Notes: generated from the sequence alone by a model not told the origin. 43,707 nt of DNA from CAZRVH01 sp964608325 (GCA_964608325.1 CAZSMX010000008.1:1-43707); one strand, 5' to 3'; shown: positions 16,873 through 26,842, numbered from the stretch's first letter. A program made the numbers and translations.

Positions 16873-18687
16873 TTACCGCTGCAACACGCTGAGGAACGCC
16901 TCTTGCGTGAGCGTCACCTTGCCCATCTGCTTCATGCGCTTCTTTCCCTTCTTCTGCTTGTCCAAAAGCTTGTTCTTGCGCGTCACGTCGCCGCCGTACA
17001 GGTACCCCGTCACGTCCTTGCGCATGGCGCCGATCGTTTCGCGCGCCACGATCTTGCCGCCGATGGCGGCTTGGATGGGGATTTCGAACTGCGCCTTCGG
17101 CAATACTTCCTTCAGTTTTTTGCAGACGATGGATCCGACGTCGTGCGCCTCGCTCCTATGGACGATAGTAGACAATGCTTCCGCCGGTTCGCCGAGGAGG
17201 AGGATCTGCAGTTTCACGAGATCGCCCGCGCGGTAGCCAAGCGGCTCGTAGCTCATGGAGCCGTATCCTTCCGTTCCGGATTTCAGTTTGTCGAAGAAAT
17301 CCAACACGATGGCCTGGAGCGGAACTTCGAATTTCAGGAGCACGCGGTTCGCATCGAGGTATTCCATGTGCCTGTAGCTTCCGCGGCGGTCCTGGATGAG
17401 TGTCATGACGGCTCCGACGTCGGTATCACGGCATACGATTTCCAAATCCACCCACGGTTCGCGTACTTCGGAAATGATGACGGGATCCGGAAAATCCGCC
17501 GGGTTGCTGATGCGCGCCACGTCCGGCTCGTCCGTTTTCATCAAACTGGAACGGACGTATTCGCCGACGTTCTTCGCGACGATCTTCACTTCGTAGAGCA
17601 CGCTCGGCGCCGTAACGACCAAGTCGCAATTGTATTCGCGCTCCAGACGCTCCTGGATGATGTCCAAGTGCAAAAGTCCGAGGAATCCGCAGCGGAAACC
17701 GTTTCCGAGCGCGGCGTTACGTTCCGGTTCCATCTGCAACGCGGCGTCGTTCAAGGAGAGCTTTTCCAGTGCGTCGCGCAAGTCCGGATAGCTGTCCGCT
17801 TCGCTGGGATACAGCCCCGCGAACACCATCGGTTGCACCTGTTTGTAACCGGGAAGCTGCTTCAACTCTGAAGAAGATGACACTGTGTCTCCCACGGTGA
17901 CGAGACGCACGTCCTTGAGGCCCGTGACGATGTACCCGATTTGCCCTTCGGAGAGCGCTTTGTCGGGAACGTAGTGCGGTGAGAAATGTCCCACTTCCTG
18001 GATTTCGATTTCGTTTTGCGTTCCGAGGAGATGCACCTTCTGGCGGGCGCCGATGCTTCCTTCCATGACGCGGAGGTACGCGATCACGCCGCGGTACGGA
18101 TCCATGAACGCATCGAAAATGAGCGCGCGCATGCCGCCCGCCAATTCCGGCTTTTTGGGCGCGGGAATGCGTTCGATCACGGCATCCAACACTTCCAATA
18201 CTCCCCTGCCCTCTTTCGCCGAAATCTTCAGGATATCCTCTTTCTTGCAGCCCAGAAGTTTCACTACCTCCTCGCTCACGCGCTCGGGATCGGCTGCGGG
18301 AAGATCCAATTTGTTCAATACCGGGATGATCGTCAGGTCGTGCTCCATCGCCATCGTCAGCACGGCGATCGTCTGCGCCTGGATTCCCTGCGACGCGTCG
18401 ACCAAGAGAATCGCCCCTTCGCACGCGGCGAGCGAGCGGGACACTTCGTAACGGAAATCCGTATGACCGGGAGTATCAATGAGGTTCAGTTCGACATCCT
18501 TGTACGTCATGCGCACCGGCGTCAGCTTGATGGTAATGCCGCGCTCGCGCTCCAGGTCCATCATGTCGAGTGTCTGGCTTTTCATCTCGCGCTTCTGCAG
18601 CGTTCCCGTGAGTTCGATCATACGGTCGGACAGCGTGGACTTTCCGTGGTCGATATGCGCGATGATGCAGAAGTTTCTGATATTCAT
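16873..18687 (-). CDS. lepA: Elongation factor 4 (back-translocating GTPase LepA)
   Basis: 604 aa from ATG 18687 (MNIRNFCIIAHIDHGKST). G motifs are complete: AHIDHGKST, RERGITIKL, DTPGHTDF, NKLDLP, SAKEG. The EF4-specific C-terminal domain is present (VTGYLYGGDVTRKNKLLDKQ, KKGKKRMK), which excludes EF-G. It acts on stalled or mis-translocated ribosomes. The frame extends to 18762, but that part translates the dispersed palindrome at 18694-18720. Confidence 0.97.
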   Translation of the reverse strand: MNIRNFCIIAHIDHGKSTLSDRMIELTGTLQKREMKSQTLDMMDLERERGITIKLTPVRMTYKDVELNLIDTPGHTDFRYEVSRSLAACEGAILLVDASQGIQAQTIAVLTMAMEHDLTIIPVLNKLDLPAADPERVSEEVVKLLGCKKEDILKISAKEGRGVLEVLDAVIERIPAPKKPELAGGMRALIFDAFMDPYRGVIAYLRVMEGSIGARQKVHLLGTQNEIEIQEVGHFSPHYVPDKALSEGQIGYIVTGLKDVRLVTVGDTVSSSSELKQLPGYKQVQPMVFAGLYPSEADSYPDLRDALEKLSLNDAALQMEPERNAALGNGFRCGFLGLLHLDIIQERLEREYNCDLVVTAPSVLYEVKIVAKNVGEYVRSSLMKTDEPDVARISNPADFPDPVIISEVREPWVDLEIVCRDTDVGAVMTLIQDRRGSYRHMEYLDANRVLLKFEVPLQAIVLDFFDKLKSGTEGYGSMSYEPLGYRAGDLVKLQILLLGEPAEALSTIVHRSEAHDVGSIVCKKLKEVLPKAQFEIPIQAAIGGKIVARETIGAMRKDVTGYLYGGDVTRKNKLLDKQKKGKKRMKQMGKVTLTQEAFLSVLQR

Positions 18688-18693
18688 AGAGGC

Positions 18694-18720
18694 TGTCATC
18701 CCGAGTGAAGTCGAGGGACA
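18694..18720. repeat. Dispersed palindrome of the 'CATCCCGAG...' type in lepA leader
   Basis: TGTCATCCCGAG ... TCGAGGGACA forms a short stem (TGTC/GACA, CCC/GGG). Sequences of this kind recur in intergenic regions of many unrelated bacterial genomes; this is recognition from memory and was not searched. It lies between the lepA start and its likely -10. Confidence 0.5.
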
Positions 18721-18796
18721 TGAAAGCCGCGCCATGATACAGGAAAAAAACCCTTTCTCCACGGAATATAGATCGGAAAAGACCGTTTTAAAGGCT

Positions 18797-21700
18797 TTAG
18801 GGGTTCTGCCTCATATGATTCACGATTGTCGGAACGGACGACTCTGTAATACCGCCCTGGCGCTCGGTTTCGAGGAATAAATTGCGCAGGAAGAGACCCT
18901 TGTCTTTGGATGCCGCATACAGAGGCAAAAGCTGGTTCGCAAGTTCCGCCTTATAGTAGCGAGCTTTTGCACCGAATAAGGATGTGAATCCGTTAGGTAC
19001 GTAATTCTGGAAGCTGAACGCATTCAATACCTTATTAATCGACTCCCAGTCTTTTCCCTCTATAGGTGTACAAAACGCCGCGAACATCAGATACTTCGTG
19101 CCATTATCCAAATTCTCCTGGTTCCGGAAGCCGCTGCCATTCACAGTCATGTTCGTGATGGCACCGTCGGGTCCTTTCCACGCAAATTTAAATTCTTTAC
19201 CCGCATAATCGTAGGGAGACTTCTGCATTCCGTCCGTCGGAGCAACATACTGGCTGACCCCTTGGGGTTCGTATGGTACGGAAATATGCGTCCCGTCGTC
19301 CAAATAGGCGCGCATTTCGGGATCCTGCCTCTCCCCCGCCGTGGATGCAGGGATATCCATGAACACGCCGCGAGTCGCTTTCGCTCGCTCAATTGCGTCA
19401 TTACGCGGTTTGTTGACGGCTTCCTGCTTCACGATGACCTCCTTTTTCTGCCTGAGGGCGTCGATCCATTGCCTGTACTTTTCCAACTCCGGAACGATTT
19501 TTTCCATCGACTGCGGATGGGCCTCTGCCCATTCCTCGAAAGGAACGATGCGCGGAGGAGGCGTCATGTGGACCGGCCGGATGACCGTGCCCAACTGGGC
19601 GAATCCCCTGTTATTCGGATTGACGACGGACGGCTGGACCACGACATCCCAAGAATCGGAATTAGGGTTATAACGGAATCGGTAATCGGAACGGTAGGAA
19701 AGTCCTTGCGTTTCGTAAAAGGAAAGGGACGGGCCTGCCTTTTGTGCGAATTCGGAGACGATGTTTTCCATCTCAAGCGAAGAAAGGCCCGGCTTTTCGG
19801 ACTTCTTCCAAATTTCCTCGGCTTCATGGGAAGGATACCATTCCTTGCGCAAACGTTCGTCGGGCATCGCTTCGGCGAGTGAGTGTATCAATGCGTCCTG
19901 GATGTCGTTGGCGCTCATATTGTCCTTTTTCTCGTCGATGAGTTTCAACACGGGTCCCAACGCATGCTTCAGCTCGGGGTTATTCCCCATTATCCGCGCA
20001 ATATCATCCATCATAGAAGGGATCATCACGTTGATATCCACTGCCTCCCTATTTCTGGCGTCGATAGCCGCATCGCTTTTATCGCGCATGACCTGCTGTT
20101 TCAGGCGCCCCAAGAAGTCCACCGGATGCTCAAAGATATCGGGCCATTCGTTCTTTTTGTCCTTGAGCGCGCGGAATTTCTCGCCCAAGGATTCCGCGTA
20201 CTTCTTCTCATGGTACTGCGGATCCAACTTGCTGTATTTTGCCTGGAGCGCGAGAGTCGATACAATTCCGTCCTCGACCATCGTGGGCAGCAGTCGCTCT
20301 CCGTCTACCTGACGGTATGCCGTCCATGATTCTTCGTAGACTCCCAAGTGCGTGTACAGGCTGACATCCGTCGCAATGGAACGCGCGAGCGCGACGCAAT
20401 TTTCATACAATGCCTTGGCATTACCGCGATTTTCTTCCGGCAGCTGGTTGATTTTTTCAAGTATGCGAGTGTATTGCTCGGTTTTCGTGAGCTGATCGAC
20501 AAACATGTCTTTCTGATTCTGTTTCGTGATAACCGTCGGGACCAAGTCGAAAGCGACCGCCGATCCGGACAATCCAACCAATCCGTTCAATTCGTTCTGC
20601 ATGCCACGCAAACTTTCGATATTCTGGAACATACGGACCGCTTCGCGACTCGCCCATTCGCGGGGGCCGCTACCGCCTCCGACCTTCGAAAGGCGGTAAA
20701 TTTCCGCACGGGTCGGATCGTACTTTTCGGTTTCCGCGGCTACGGCTTCCACCTGCTCGTCCCAGTCGATGAACGAGAAGATGTAATCCTTGCGAAATCC
20801 GCGATCATCTATGTTGGCTCCACCCCTCATGCGCTCGATCCTGTTCGCCGTCGAAGGATCTTGGAACACCTGCCTCGACAGGAATGCGCGCTGGTCCCTC
20901 TGGGGATCCACGGACCGGAGACCTGTCATGTATCCGAGCGCCCCAAGGTCGTCGATAAGCTTGATCGGAACGGGAAGCGGTGCGAATTCAATAGCCTGTC
21001 CGAGTGCCGTCCAGTTCGCAGATCCCATGGCGGATTCCGCACCTTCCACAAGCTTGGTGCCCGCGCCCGTTGTCTTTTCCGCTACGACGACCAATGCCAA
21101 CGCCACGAGTGTAACGACGCTGGGTTTCTTCAAAAGGCCCCTGACTTTCGCGAATCTGCTGTTTGCCATCGCGGCTTCCAGCGCGATTTCCGTCATGCCC
21201 TGCGCCGCGATGAACGAACCGAATTGAACCGCTGCAGCGGCCTTGTCTTCGGATTCGTGCAAGAAGTAAGAAAGCAGCAGTAAATCGTAGTAGCTATTGG
21301 GTACCGCCTTCAGTAGCATTTTTTCCGTCATCGCCGCGGACTGCAGCGACATCTTGGAAAGCATGGCGGATACGTTAGGATTGCGAACGCCGGCCCTTTG
21401 GAGCTTCTGAGTCAGATTCCTTTCCGCCTGGATGAATGCACGCTTTGCGGGGGTGTCCATTTTCTGCAGGAACGACGGTACGCGCTCACGTACGCTGAGA
21501 GTATCCGATACCTTGTCTTCGGGCGCCATCATCACTGCCATCGCCAGGTAGGACGGCAACTCCGACTTTGTCTGACTCTTTTCTTCGTGCATGACATCCG
21601 CATACGAACGCTTCGCATTGATCAGACTCGCGACCATCTTCAGGGTCAATCCCTTGTACATATCGGGCAACGGCCCGCTTGTTTCATATTCGACGATATC

Positions 21701-21976
21701 CTTGAAAAACAACGCGGTCGCCGCCTGCTCCGAGGAAATTTTATCGAATTGCTGCTTCAGGAATTCCATGCGTACCGGCGTGGGATTCACAACGTTCTTT
21801 TCATCCGGCTTCTCCACCGAAGCCAATGCTTCGTTCAGGTGCATCTTCCAATCCGCATCGGATACATCGGCGGGCAAAGAGAGTGCCTTTTTCAAAGCAT
21901 CGCTGCGCGACAACGACTCGGACAAGGCGATCTGTCCTTCGTTTGGCCGTTGAGTGTTGTTTGTTTCCGGTGCCAT
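18797..21976 (-). CDS. Giant orphan membrane-tethered helical protein
   Basis: 1059 aa, not recognised; last gene of a four-orphan run. The N-terminal about 280 residues are soluble and helical. One transmembrane helix lies at residues about 284-299 (PSVVTLVALALVVVA), and about 750 residues follow on the other side. No signal peptide is visible. Residues about 22-95 resemble residues 24-93 of the next protein (DALKKALSLPADVSDADWK against DIRKALDIPQEESVNWK), so the two are distant paralogues. The C-terminal third has a more beta-like stretch (about 795-850). Starts 14 bases after the upstream stop. A large membrane-complex subunit is the simplest inference. Confidence 0.8.
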   Translation of the reverse strand: MAPETNNTQRPNEGQIALSESLSRSDALKKALSLPADVSDADWKMHLNEALASVEKPDEKNVVNPTPVRMEFLKQQFDKISSEQAATALFFKDIVEYETSGPLPDMYKGLTLKMVASLINAKRSYADVMHEEKSQTKSELPSYLAMAVMMAPEDKVSDTLSVRERVPSFLQKMDTPAKRAFIQAERNLTQKLQRAGVRNPNVSAMLSKMSLQSAAMTEKMLLKAVPNSYYDLLLLSYFLHESEDKAAAAVQFGSFIAAQGMTEIALEAAMANSRFAKVRGLLKKPSVVTLVALALVVVAEKTTGAGTKLVEGAESAMGSANWTALGQAIEFAPLPVPIKLIDDLGALGYMTGLRSVDPQRDQRAFLSRQVFQDPSTANRIERMRGGANIDDRGFRKDYIFSFIDWDEQVEAVAAETEKYDPTRAEIYRLSKVGGGSGPREWASREAVRMFQNIESLRGMQNELNGLVGLSGSAVAFDLVPTVITKQNQKDMFVDQLTKTEQYTRILEKINQLPEENRGNAKALYENCVALARSIATDVSLYTHLGVYEESWTAYRQVDGERLLPTMVEDGIVSTLALQAKYSKLDPQYHEKKYAESLGEKFRALKDKKNEWPDIFEHPVDFLGRLKQQVMRDKSDAAIDARNREAVDINVMIPSMMDDIARIMGNNPELKHALGPVLKLIDEKKDNMSANDIQDALIHSLAEAMPDERLRKEWYPSHEAEEIWKKSEKPGLSSLEMENIVSEFAQKAGPSLSFYETQGLSYRSDYRFRYNPNSDSWDVVVQPSVVNPNNRGFAQLGTVIRPVHMTPPPRIVPFEEWAEAHPQSMEKIVPELEKYRQWIDALRQKKEVIVKQEAVNKPRNDAIERAKATRGVFMDIPASTAGERQDPEMRAYLDDGTHISVPYEPQGVSQYVAPTDGMQKSPYDYAGKEFKFAWKGPDGAITNMTVNGSGFRNQENLDNGTKYLMFAAFCTPIEGKDWESINKVLNAFSFQNYVPNGFTSLFGAKARYYKAELANQLLPLYAASKDKGLFLRNLFLETERQGGITESSVPTIVNHMRQNP

Positions 21977-21990
21977 GGAAGCTTACGGTA

Positions 21991-24180
21991 TTACGGTTTC
22001 TTTCCTTTGAGCCTATCTGCCCATTTTTTCTTAGGTGTCGCGGCGTCGTCAGGACGCGCGGAGTCCGCATCCGTACCCGGGGCTTTCTTCGATGCGACAC
22101 TGGGGGAGACGCGTGCCGTATCCTGGGCAACCGACGCGGGATCCAACGCGTCGCCAACGGTGCCCGTGGCGCTGCGAGCCCTCGCTTTCTCGAGCGGGGT
22201 TACCGGCTTTGCCGGCGCGTTTTGATCCGGAGCAGGCTCGGCGATGAGCGGCTTGTCCGCCTTGATGGCACCCATTTCCGCCCTTCCCTCCTTGATGTAT
22301 CCGCGACCGGCGAACGGAACGAAGAATCGGAGCTTCAGACGCTCGTACTTGTGCAAGATATCCCTTACACGGCCTTGAGACGCCTTGATATCGTCGATCG
22401 AGACAGATTCGGGAATGTTGAATGTGGCACGGATGGTTTTCATATCCGAATGATCCGCATACTGGACCATCGCGCTGGTATTCCACCTGCGATAGAACGC
22501 TGCCGAACCCACAAGGGTCATGGCTGTTCCCGCTCCGAACTCCGCCATGTAAATGATAGCCGTGGTCCACGGAAACGTTTGCGCCAAAGCGATTTCCTGG
22601 TCGAGCAAGTCCTTTCCGGCCTGGAAACCGGACTCTTTGCAGTATTCCTTGATATTTTGCAACTCCTTCGGATCCATATTCATCTGCACCGCCAATGCCT
22701 CGATATTATCAGCGTTCTCAGTCGCCATATCGAACAAGCGTCCCATGATCTGCGTCTGAAGCTTGATCGCCAGCGTTGACTGCCCGTATTTATCAAGCAA
22801 CGAAACGGTTTTGTAAGCGATCATCAAATTGGACGACTTGCTCTGCGTGAGGTAGTACAACTCGAACACTTCGCGCACTTTGATCTTTTTTTCACGAATA
22901 AGGGAAGTAACCGCGTCAGTCACCGCCTTGCTCAGATCATTATCCGGATTCAGCGAAATAAACGTTGCGTCCCGGATCCTTTCGATAACCGCGGCCGCAT
23001 AGTCGACCGGCATATTCGTCACTGGATCAACGCCCTGTCCTACTACCCTGTCGAGTACCGCGAGGATCATGTTTTTCTGCGCATGAGTTTTATACTGCAT
23101 TCTCTCTTCTATTTGCGGAATGTTCATGTCACCTGCCGACATGAAAAATTCCATGACGACTTTCGCATCGCTCTCGAATGTCTCGCGATTCTTTTCATCG
23201 CTCAACTTAGCAAGAGGCGCCAATGCCATTTCCACGGCCTGGCTGGAAAAGGCTTCTTTTTTCTCAAAAATATTCTGAGCGAATTTGCGCATGTCCGGCA
23301 TCTTGCGGGTTACAATGAATTGCTGTCCCGCCGTCGCGATTTCCCTCATGGTGTCGCCGATCGGCGAATTCACCAGAGAGGCCTGCAATGCCTCGGCCAG
23401 GGAAATATCCACGATCTTCCGATTGCGGGAATCAGCGAACATGCGGATCGTATCCTGGTTTTTTTCCAAGTAGCGGAGGGCGAACGTCGTCACCTTGATC
23501 GTTTCATCCGAGAATGGGGGCTTCTCCCTGCAAGCGAGGAGAAAACTCTCGCACGCTGCGCGATCCGTTCGCACTTTGCCCGAACCATCGACAAGCGCCC
23601 CCATCTTCACATCGAATTGCACGGCCGCGGACAGGATAGGACTCGCGTCCATTTCCAGCTTGCGCGGCGACACTCCGAGATCCTGCGCAAGATCGTATTG
23701 GAAAGGAAGAACCCTCGTCGTCGCTTCCATGGCGATACGCTCGACTTCGCGCGTTTCCACGAGCTTAGCAAAATACGGGGGTAGATGGCGCGTCTGCATG
23801 GGCACCTTGCCGTCGTTTACCTGCTCGTATACATCAACCGCATCAATGTATTGCGCAAGGTTGCGGATAACCCCGACCTTGCGCTCATGCGCGATCGACG
23901 TGGATTGATCGACGTACGCCAGCACTCCATTCAATAGCAACGCGATTTTCTGGCGATCCTGTGACAGCTTCATGTAAGTGCGCGCTACGGTTTCGTTTTC
24001 TGCGTCCTTCGGTTCTGCAATCGCACTGTTTAATTTCAAAATAAGTTCTTTCCAATTCACGCTTTCCTCCTGCGGAATATCCAAGGCCTTTCGGATGTCC
24101 TCGGAACGTTCCACGATCGGCGGCAGAACCGGTTGTTCCGCGGGTCGATCTGTTTGTTTTTGTGTTTCGATGGGACTCAT
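21991..24180 (-). CDS. Orphan membrane-tethered helical protein, paralogue of the 1059-aa neighbour
   Basis: 729 aa, not recognised. Begins MSPIE, as does the 364-aa membrane protein at 29964. A long helical cytosolic-type region (1-535), one or two closely packed transmembrane helices at about 536-563, then a soluble segment with a Lys/Pro/Ala-rich disordered tail (about 640-729). Its N-terminal domain resembles that of the 1059-aa protein. 21 bases separate it from the 232-aa gene upstream and 14 from the 1059-aa gene downstream, so all belong to one transcript. Confidence 0.8.
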   Translation of the reverse strand: MSPIETQKQTDRPAEQPVLPPIVERSEDIRKALDIPQEESVNWKELILKLNSAIAEPKDAENETVARTYMKLSQDRQKIALLLNGVLAYVDQSTSIAHERKVGVIRNLAQYIDAVDVYEQVNDGKVPMQTRHLPPYFAKLVETREVERIAMEATTRVLPFQYDLAQDLGVSPRKLEMDASPILSAAVQFDVKMGALVDGSGKVRTDRAACESFLLACREKPPFSDETIKVTTFALRYLEKNQDTIRMFADSRNRKIVDISLAEALQASLVNSPIGDTMREIATAGQQFIVTRKMPDMRKFAQNIFEKKEAFSSQAVEMALAPLAKLSDEKNRETFESDAKVVMEFFMSAGDMNIPQIEERMQYKTHAQKNMILAVLDRVVGQGVDPVTNMPVDYAAAVIERIRDATFISLNPDNDLSKAVTDAVTSLIREKKIKVREVFELYYLTQSKSSNLMIAYKTVSLLDKYGQSTLAIKLQTQIMGRLFDMATENADNIEALAVQMNMDPKELQNIKEYCKESGFQAGKDLLDQEIALAQTFPWTTAIIYMAEFGAGTAMTLVGSAAFYRRWNTSAMVQYADHSDMKTIRATFNIPESVSIDDIKASQGRVRDILHKYERLKLRFFVPFAGRGYIKEGRAEMGAIKADKPLIAEPAPDQNAPAKPVTPLEKARARSATGTVGDALDPASVAQDTARVSPSVASKKAPGTDADSARPDDAATPKKKWADRLKGKKP

Positions 24181-24201
24181 AGCAAAAGGAGGAATGGTGC
24201 C

Positions 24202-24900
24202 TTAGGCACTTGCTTCAAGCAGCTTGCTGGCTTCTTCGAGACTAGGGATCGTCGAAGGAAGGGGGGCTGCTCCGGGAGCAACGGGGGGAACGGGGGGAAC
24301 CGGCACATTCGGCACAACAGGCGGAACCGCAGGTGCGGCATCACCGATGCCCGGCAGTTTGTCCGCGAGCAGATCCTTGCCCTTGCCGAGTGCATCTCCA
24401 GCCAGGTCCTTTCCCTTCTCCAACACCTCGCCCCCCATCTGCACGGCCTTGCCTCCGAGTTCGGCCATTTTCTGGCCAAACGCCGTGGACAGCAGCCAGT
24501 TCTTCAACTTGCTGACGACGACCGGACCGACACCCGTGTAGTACGCGGCTGCGGCTCCAAGCGCGATCACGACCGCGGCCGTGATGTAGGGATGGCGCTT
24601 CATCGTTCCCCAGATGCGGCGGGGAACGCTCTTCACGTATTCCCAAGCTCCCCACTTTTTCTTTGCCATGACTTCCTGGCGATAGAGAGCAAGATCCTCG
24701 ACAACCTGCTCCGCCTCTCCGTTCATCTTCGGATCCAGTGCCTTAAGCTTTTTGATGAGATCGGCGCGCTTCTCGGCGGATTTTGCCAATTCATCCAATT
24801 GATCCATTTTGTAACCGGACTCCTCCAGCTGCTTGAGAAACTTCTTCAGCTGTTCGGGAGTGCGTGCCAGCGGCTTTTCCATGGGTGCGTTTGTAGCCAT
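24202..24900 (-). CDS. Orphan single-span membrane protein with Pro-rich tail
   Basis: 232 aa, not recognised. The N-terminal region (1-95) is a charged helical hairpin-like domain, followed by a transmembrane helix at about 104-122 (YITAAVVIALGAAAAYY), an amphipathic Gly/Lys-rich stretch with repeats (GGEVLEKGKDLAGDALGKGKD, about 156-176 in part), a Pro/Val-rich linker (about 187-217) and a short helical end. The layout (soluble helical domain, one span, disordered tail) matches the two larger downstream neighbours. The start is one base after the upstream gene's stop. Confidence 0.8.
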   Translation of the reverse strand: MATNAPMEKPLARTPEQLKKFLKQLEESGYKMDQLDELAKSAEKRADLIKKLKALDPKMNGEAEQVVEDLALYRQEVMAKKKWGAWEYVKSVPRRIWGTMKRHPYITAAVVIALGAAAAYYTGVGPVVVSKLKNWLLSTAFGQKMAELGGKAVQMGGEVLEKGKDLAGDALGKGKDLLADKLPGIGDAAPAVPPVVPNVPVPPVPPVAPGAAPLPSTIPSLEEASKLLEASA

Positions 24901-24901
24901 A

Positions 24902-25309
24902 TCAGTTGTGGGTAGCGGAAGCGTTGATAGAAAGGAGCTCGTGGCGGATCACCGTAAGCGAGGCGAGCAGCTCCACGTCTTCATCATCGGCGATCTCGGG
25001 CAGAAGCGTCTCGATAAGAGACTTCACGCCGCGCGCGCCCATAACGAAGAAAATTTCCTTCTCCACCTCCGGAGAAAGGGAATCCAGGATATCCAAGTCC
25101 GGCTCGCCGCCGTTCACGATCGCTTCCACGAAGGAGTTGATCTCCGGATGGAAGGAAAAGTCCGCAAGGGAGTAGCGGATCTGTGTCTGACGTATGCTCT
25201 CATACGTTTCTTGTGATTCCGATTGCACGTCCCACCCGTCTCGAAGAGACGATGGCAATGCATCGAAGGTTGCGCGTTCCGCGTCCGTAAGGAAGAGGGT
25301 TTTTGTCAT
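24902..25309 (-). CDS. Small acidic orphan, first of the four-orphan run
   Basis: 135 aa from ATG 25309 (MTKTLFLTDAERATF); the frame extends to 25357 but overlaps the upstream gene's end. Soluble, acidic, helical; no motif recognised. Its stop is one base from the ATG of the 232-aa membrane protein, indicating translational coupling and a probable partnership (adaptor or regulator of the membrane proteins). 26 bases separate it from the csaB-like stop. Confidence 0.75.
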   Translation of the reverse strand: MTKTLFLTDAERATFDALPSSLRDGWDVQSESQETYESIRQTQIRYSLADFSFHPEINSFVEAIVNGGEPDLDILDSLSPEVEKEIFFVMGARGVKSLIETLLPEIADDEDVELLASLTVIRHELLSINASATHN

Positions 25310-25335
25310 GTCTTTAATTATAGCCGAAATGGCGC

Positions 25336-26301
25336 TTATTTTCCAGCTTCGAACCAAGCATGGAGTGCATCTTCCCCTTCTTTCACAAGCGACAACAATG
25401 CTTCCTTGCCGGCAACTCCACGGGCTGCCGCACCCGCGGCAATGGACAACTTATCCCCTTCTCCTTGTGGATATACTTCCAAGGGAATGCCGGCCGCGAT
25501 CGCCGCCAGTGCCCCATGGAATCTCTGGGCGCAGACAAGAGATGCGTTTTCCAACGATTTCATCAGTTCGTCCAACGTCTCGACCGAGAGAACATGACCA
25601 TTACCAGAACCTACTTTTGACAGAATGTCAGAAGCTATTTTTCGTTCACTTTCATCCCGACCTTCCATGAGCACGATACGCACCTCTTCCCAGGTATGGG
25701 TTTCTAGTTTTTTATAAACATTATCGAGGAAGGTTGCAGTGCTATTTTTTCGTGGAATAATGACGAATACATTTTTAGTACCATTACCTGTTTTTTTGCT
25801 TACCATAATAGAAAAAACAGGATCAAATGTTTGTACTATTTTTGTACTCTTAAGCCATGATTCGATGCGCCTGAGCGACTCCTCGTCCCGCACCGAAATG
25901 AAGGCGGATTTTCGGACGACGGAGCGTGCGAACCACTCCCCTCTTTTCGTCCGGTACGGACCCATTCCTTGGAATGCGAGAACGATCGGCTTCCTGAAAA
26001 TCCACGCCGCCATGGCATGGATCCACCACAAAAAGCAGGCGAACGGAGACTCCACATCAGTAAACAGGGACCCCCCTCCGAAGACGACGGCGTCTGCCTG
26101 CTTCACCATTCCCAAGGTCTTGATCCATCGAAACTGAAGCAGCGAACGGATACCGGCAGGCAAACGGGGGTATTCCCCAACCCCAGGGTCGGCGGAAAGA
26201 ACCTTCCATTCCACACCCGGAAAAGCCTCCAGGAAGTACTCCCGAAGCGCTTCGTCACCCAAATTACCCACGCCGTAGTTGCCAACCAGGGCAGCACGCA
26301 T
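25336..26301 (-). CDS. csaB: Polysaccharide pyruvyl transferase family protein (CsaB-like)
   Basis: 321 aa. Family features: N-terminal GNYGVGNLGDEA, FGGGSLFTDVESP near residue 78, and the C-terminal AQRFHGALAAIAAGIP. CsaB adds a ketal pyruvate to secondary cell-wall polysaccharide, making the ligand for SLH domains; an SLH protein lies at 11263-12588. Family members also act on other glycans, so the substrate is inference. Seventeen bases separate it from rplS, yet TATACT (26313-26308) ends only 6 bases before its ATG, suggesting an extra internal leaderless promoter. Confidence 0.85.
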   Translation of the reverse strand: MRAALVGNYGVGNLGDEALREYFLEAFPGVEWKVLSADPGVGEYPRLPAGIRSLLQFRWIKTLGMVKQADAVVFGGGSLFTDVESPFACFLWWIHAMAAWIFRKPIVLAFQGMGPYRTKRGEWFARSVVRKSAFISVRDEESLRRIESWLKSTKIVQTFDPVFSIMVSKKTGNGTKNVFVIIPRKNSTATFLDNVYKKLETHTWEEVRIVLMEGRDESERKIASDILSKVGSGNGHVLSVETLDELMKSLENASLVCAQRFHGALAAIAAGIPLEVYPQGEGDKLSIAAGAAARGVAGKEALLSLVKEGEDALHAWFEAGK

Positions 26302-26318
26302 GGATGGAGTATAGCGAT

Positions 26319-26831
26319 TTACGCGGCAGCCTGCTCATCCTTCGGAGCCTCGACAGCGGCTTCGACGGGTGCCTCCTCAGCCTTTGCCTCCTCTGCAGGA
26401 GCGGCTACTTCGGTGATGATCTCGGATTCGGCGACTTCAGCCACAGGAGCGTCCCCCGGAACGGCGAATTCGTCTTCCGTGGTGAAGCGCTCGATAAGAC
26501 GAGCTGCCTTACCCGTGCGTCCGCGGATGAAGAACAACTTCGCGCGGCGTGCCTTGGCGACCTTCTTCACTTCGATCTTATCGATATTGGGGGACATGAG
26601 GGGGAACGTCTTTTCAACGCCGATACCAGACACGACTTTGCGGACGGTAAAGGAGCGATCCGTCGGCGTGTGGCCGTTATGGACCGAGATAACCAGACCT
26701 TCAAACACCTGGACACGCTCCTTTGCGCCTTCCTGGATGCGTTCATGCACGCGGACGGTGTAACCCGGAAGGACATCAGGAACCTTCTTTGCGTAGCGAT
26801 CTGCCTGTTTGTGGAGCGTCTGGGACGTCAT
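26319..26831 (-). CDS. rplS: 50S ribosomal protein L19 with C-terminal extension
   Basis: 170 aa. Residues 1-115 match L19 (PGYTVRVHERIQEG, RVQVFEGLVI, GVEKTFPLMSPNIDKIEV, RRAKLFFIRGRTGKAAR). The last 55 residues are an Ala/Glu/Val/Pro-rich acidic tail not found in the typical about 115-residue protein. First gene of a minus-strand run; csaB follows after 17 bases. The promoter has a near-consensus arrangement. Confidence 0.96.
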   Translation of the reverse strand: MTSQTLHKQADRYAKKVPDVLPGYTVRVHERIQEGAKERVQVFEGLVISVHNGHTPTDRSFTVRKVVSGIGVEKTFPLMSPNIDKIEVKKVAKARRAKLFFIRGRTGKAARLIERFTTEDEFAVPGDAPVAEVAESEIITEVAAPAEEAKAEEAPVEAAVEAPKDEQAAA

Positions 26832-26842
26832 AGAGTGCGGGG

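Noticed and set aside
24181..24201. Strong AGGAGG near the 729-aa gene start
   Set aside because: The purine run is on the plus strand; the gene is on the minus strand, where it reads CCTCCT and cannot act as a Shine-Dalgarno site.
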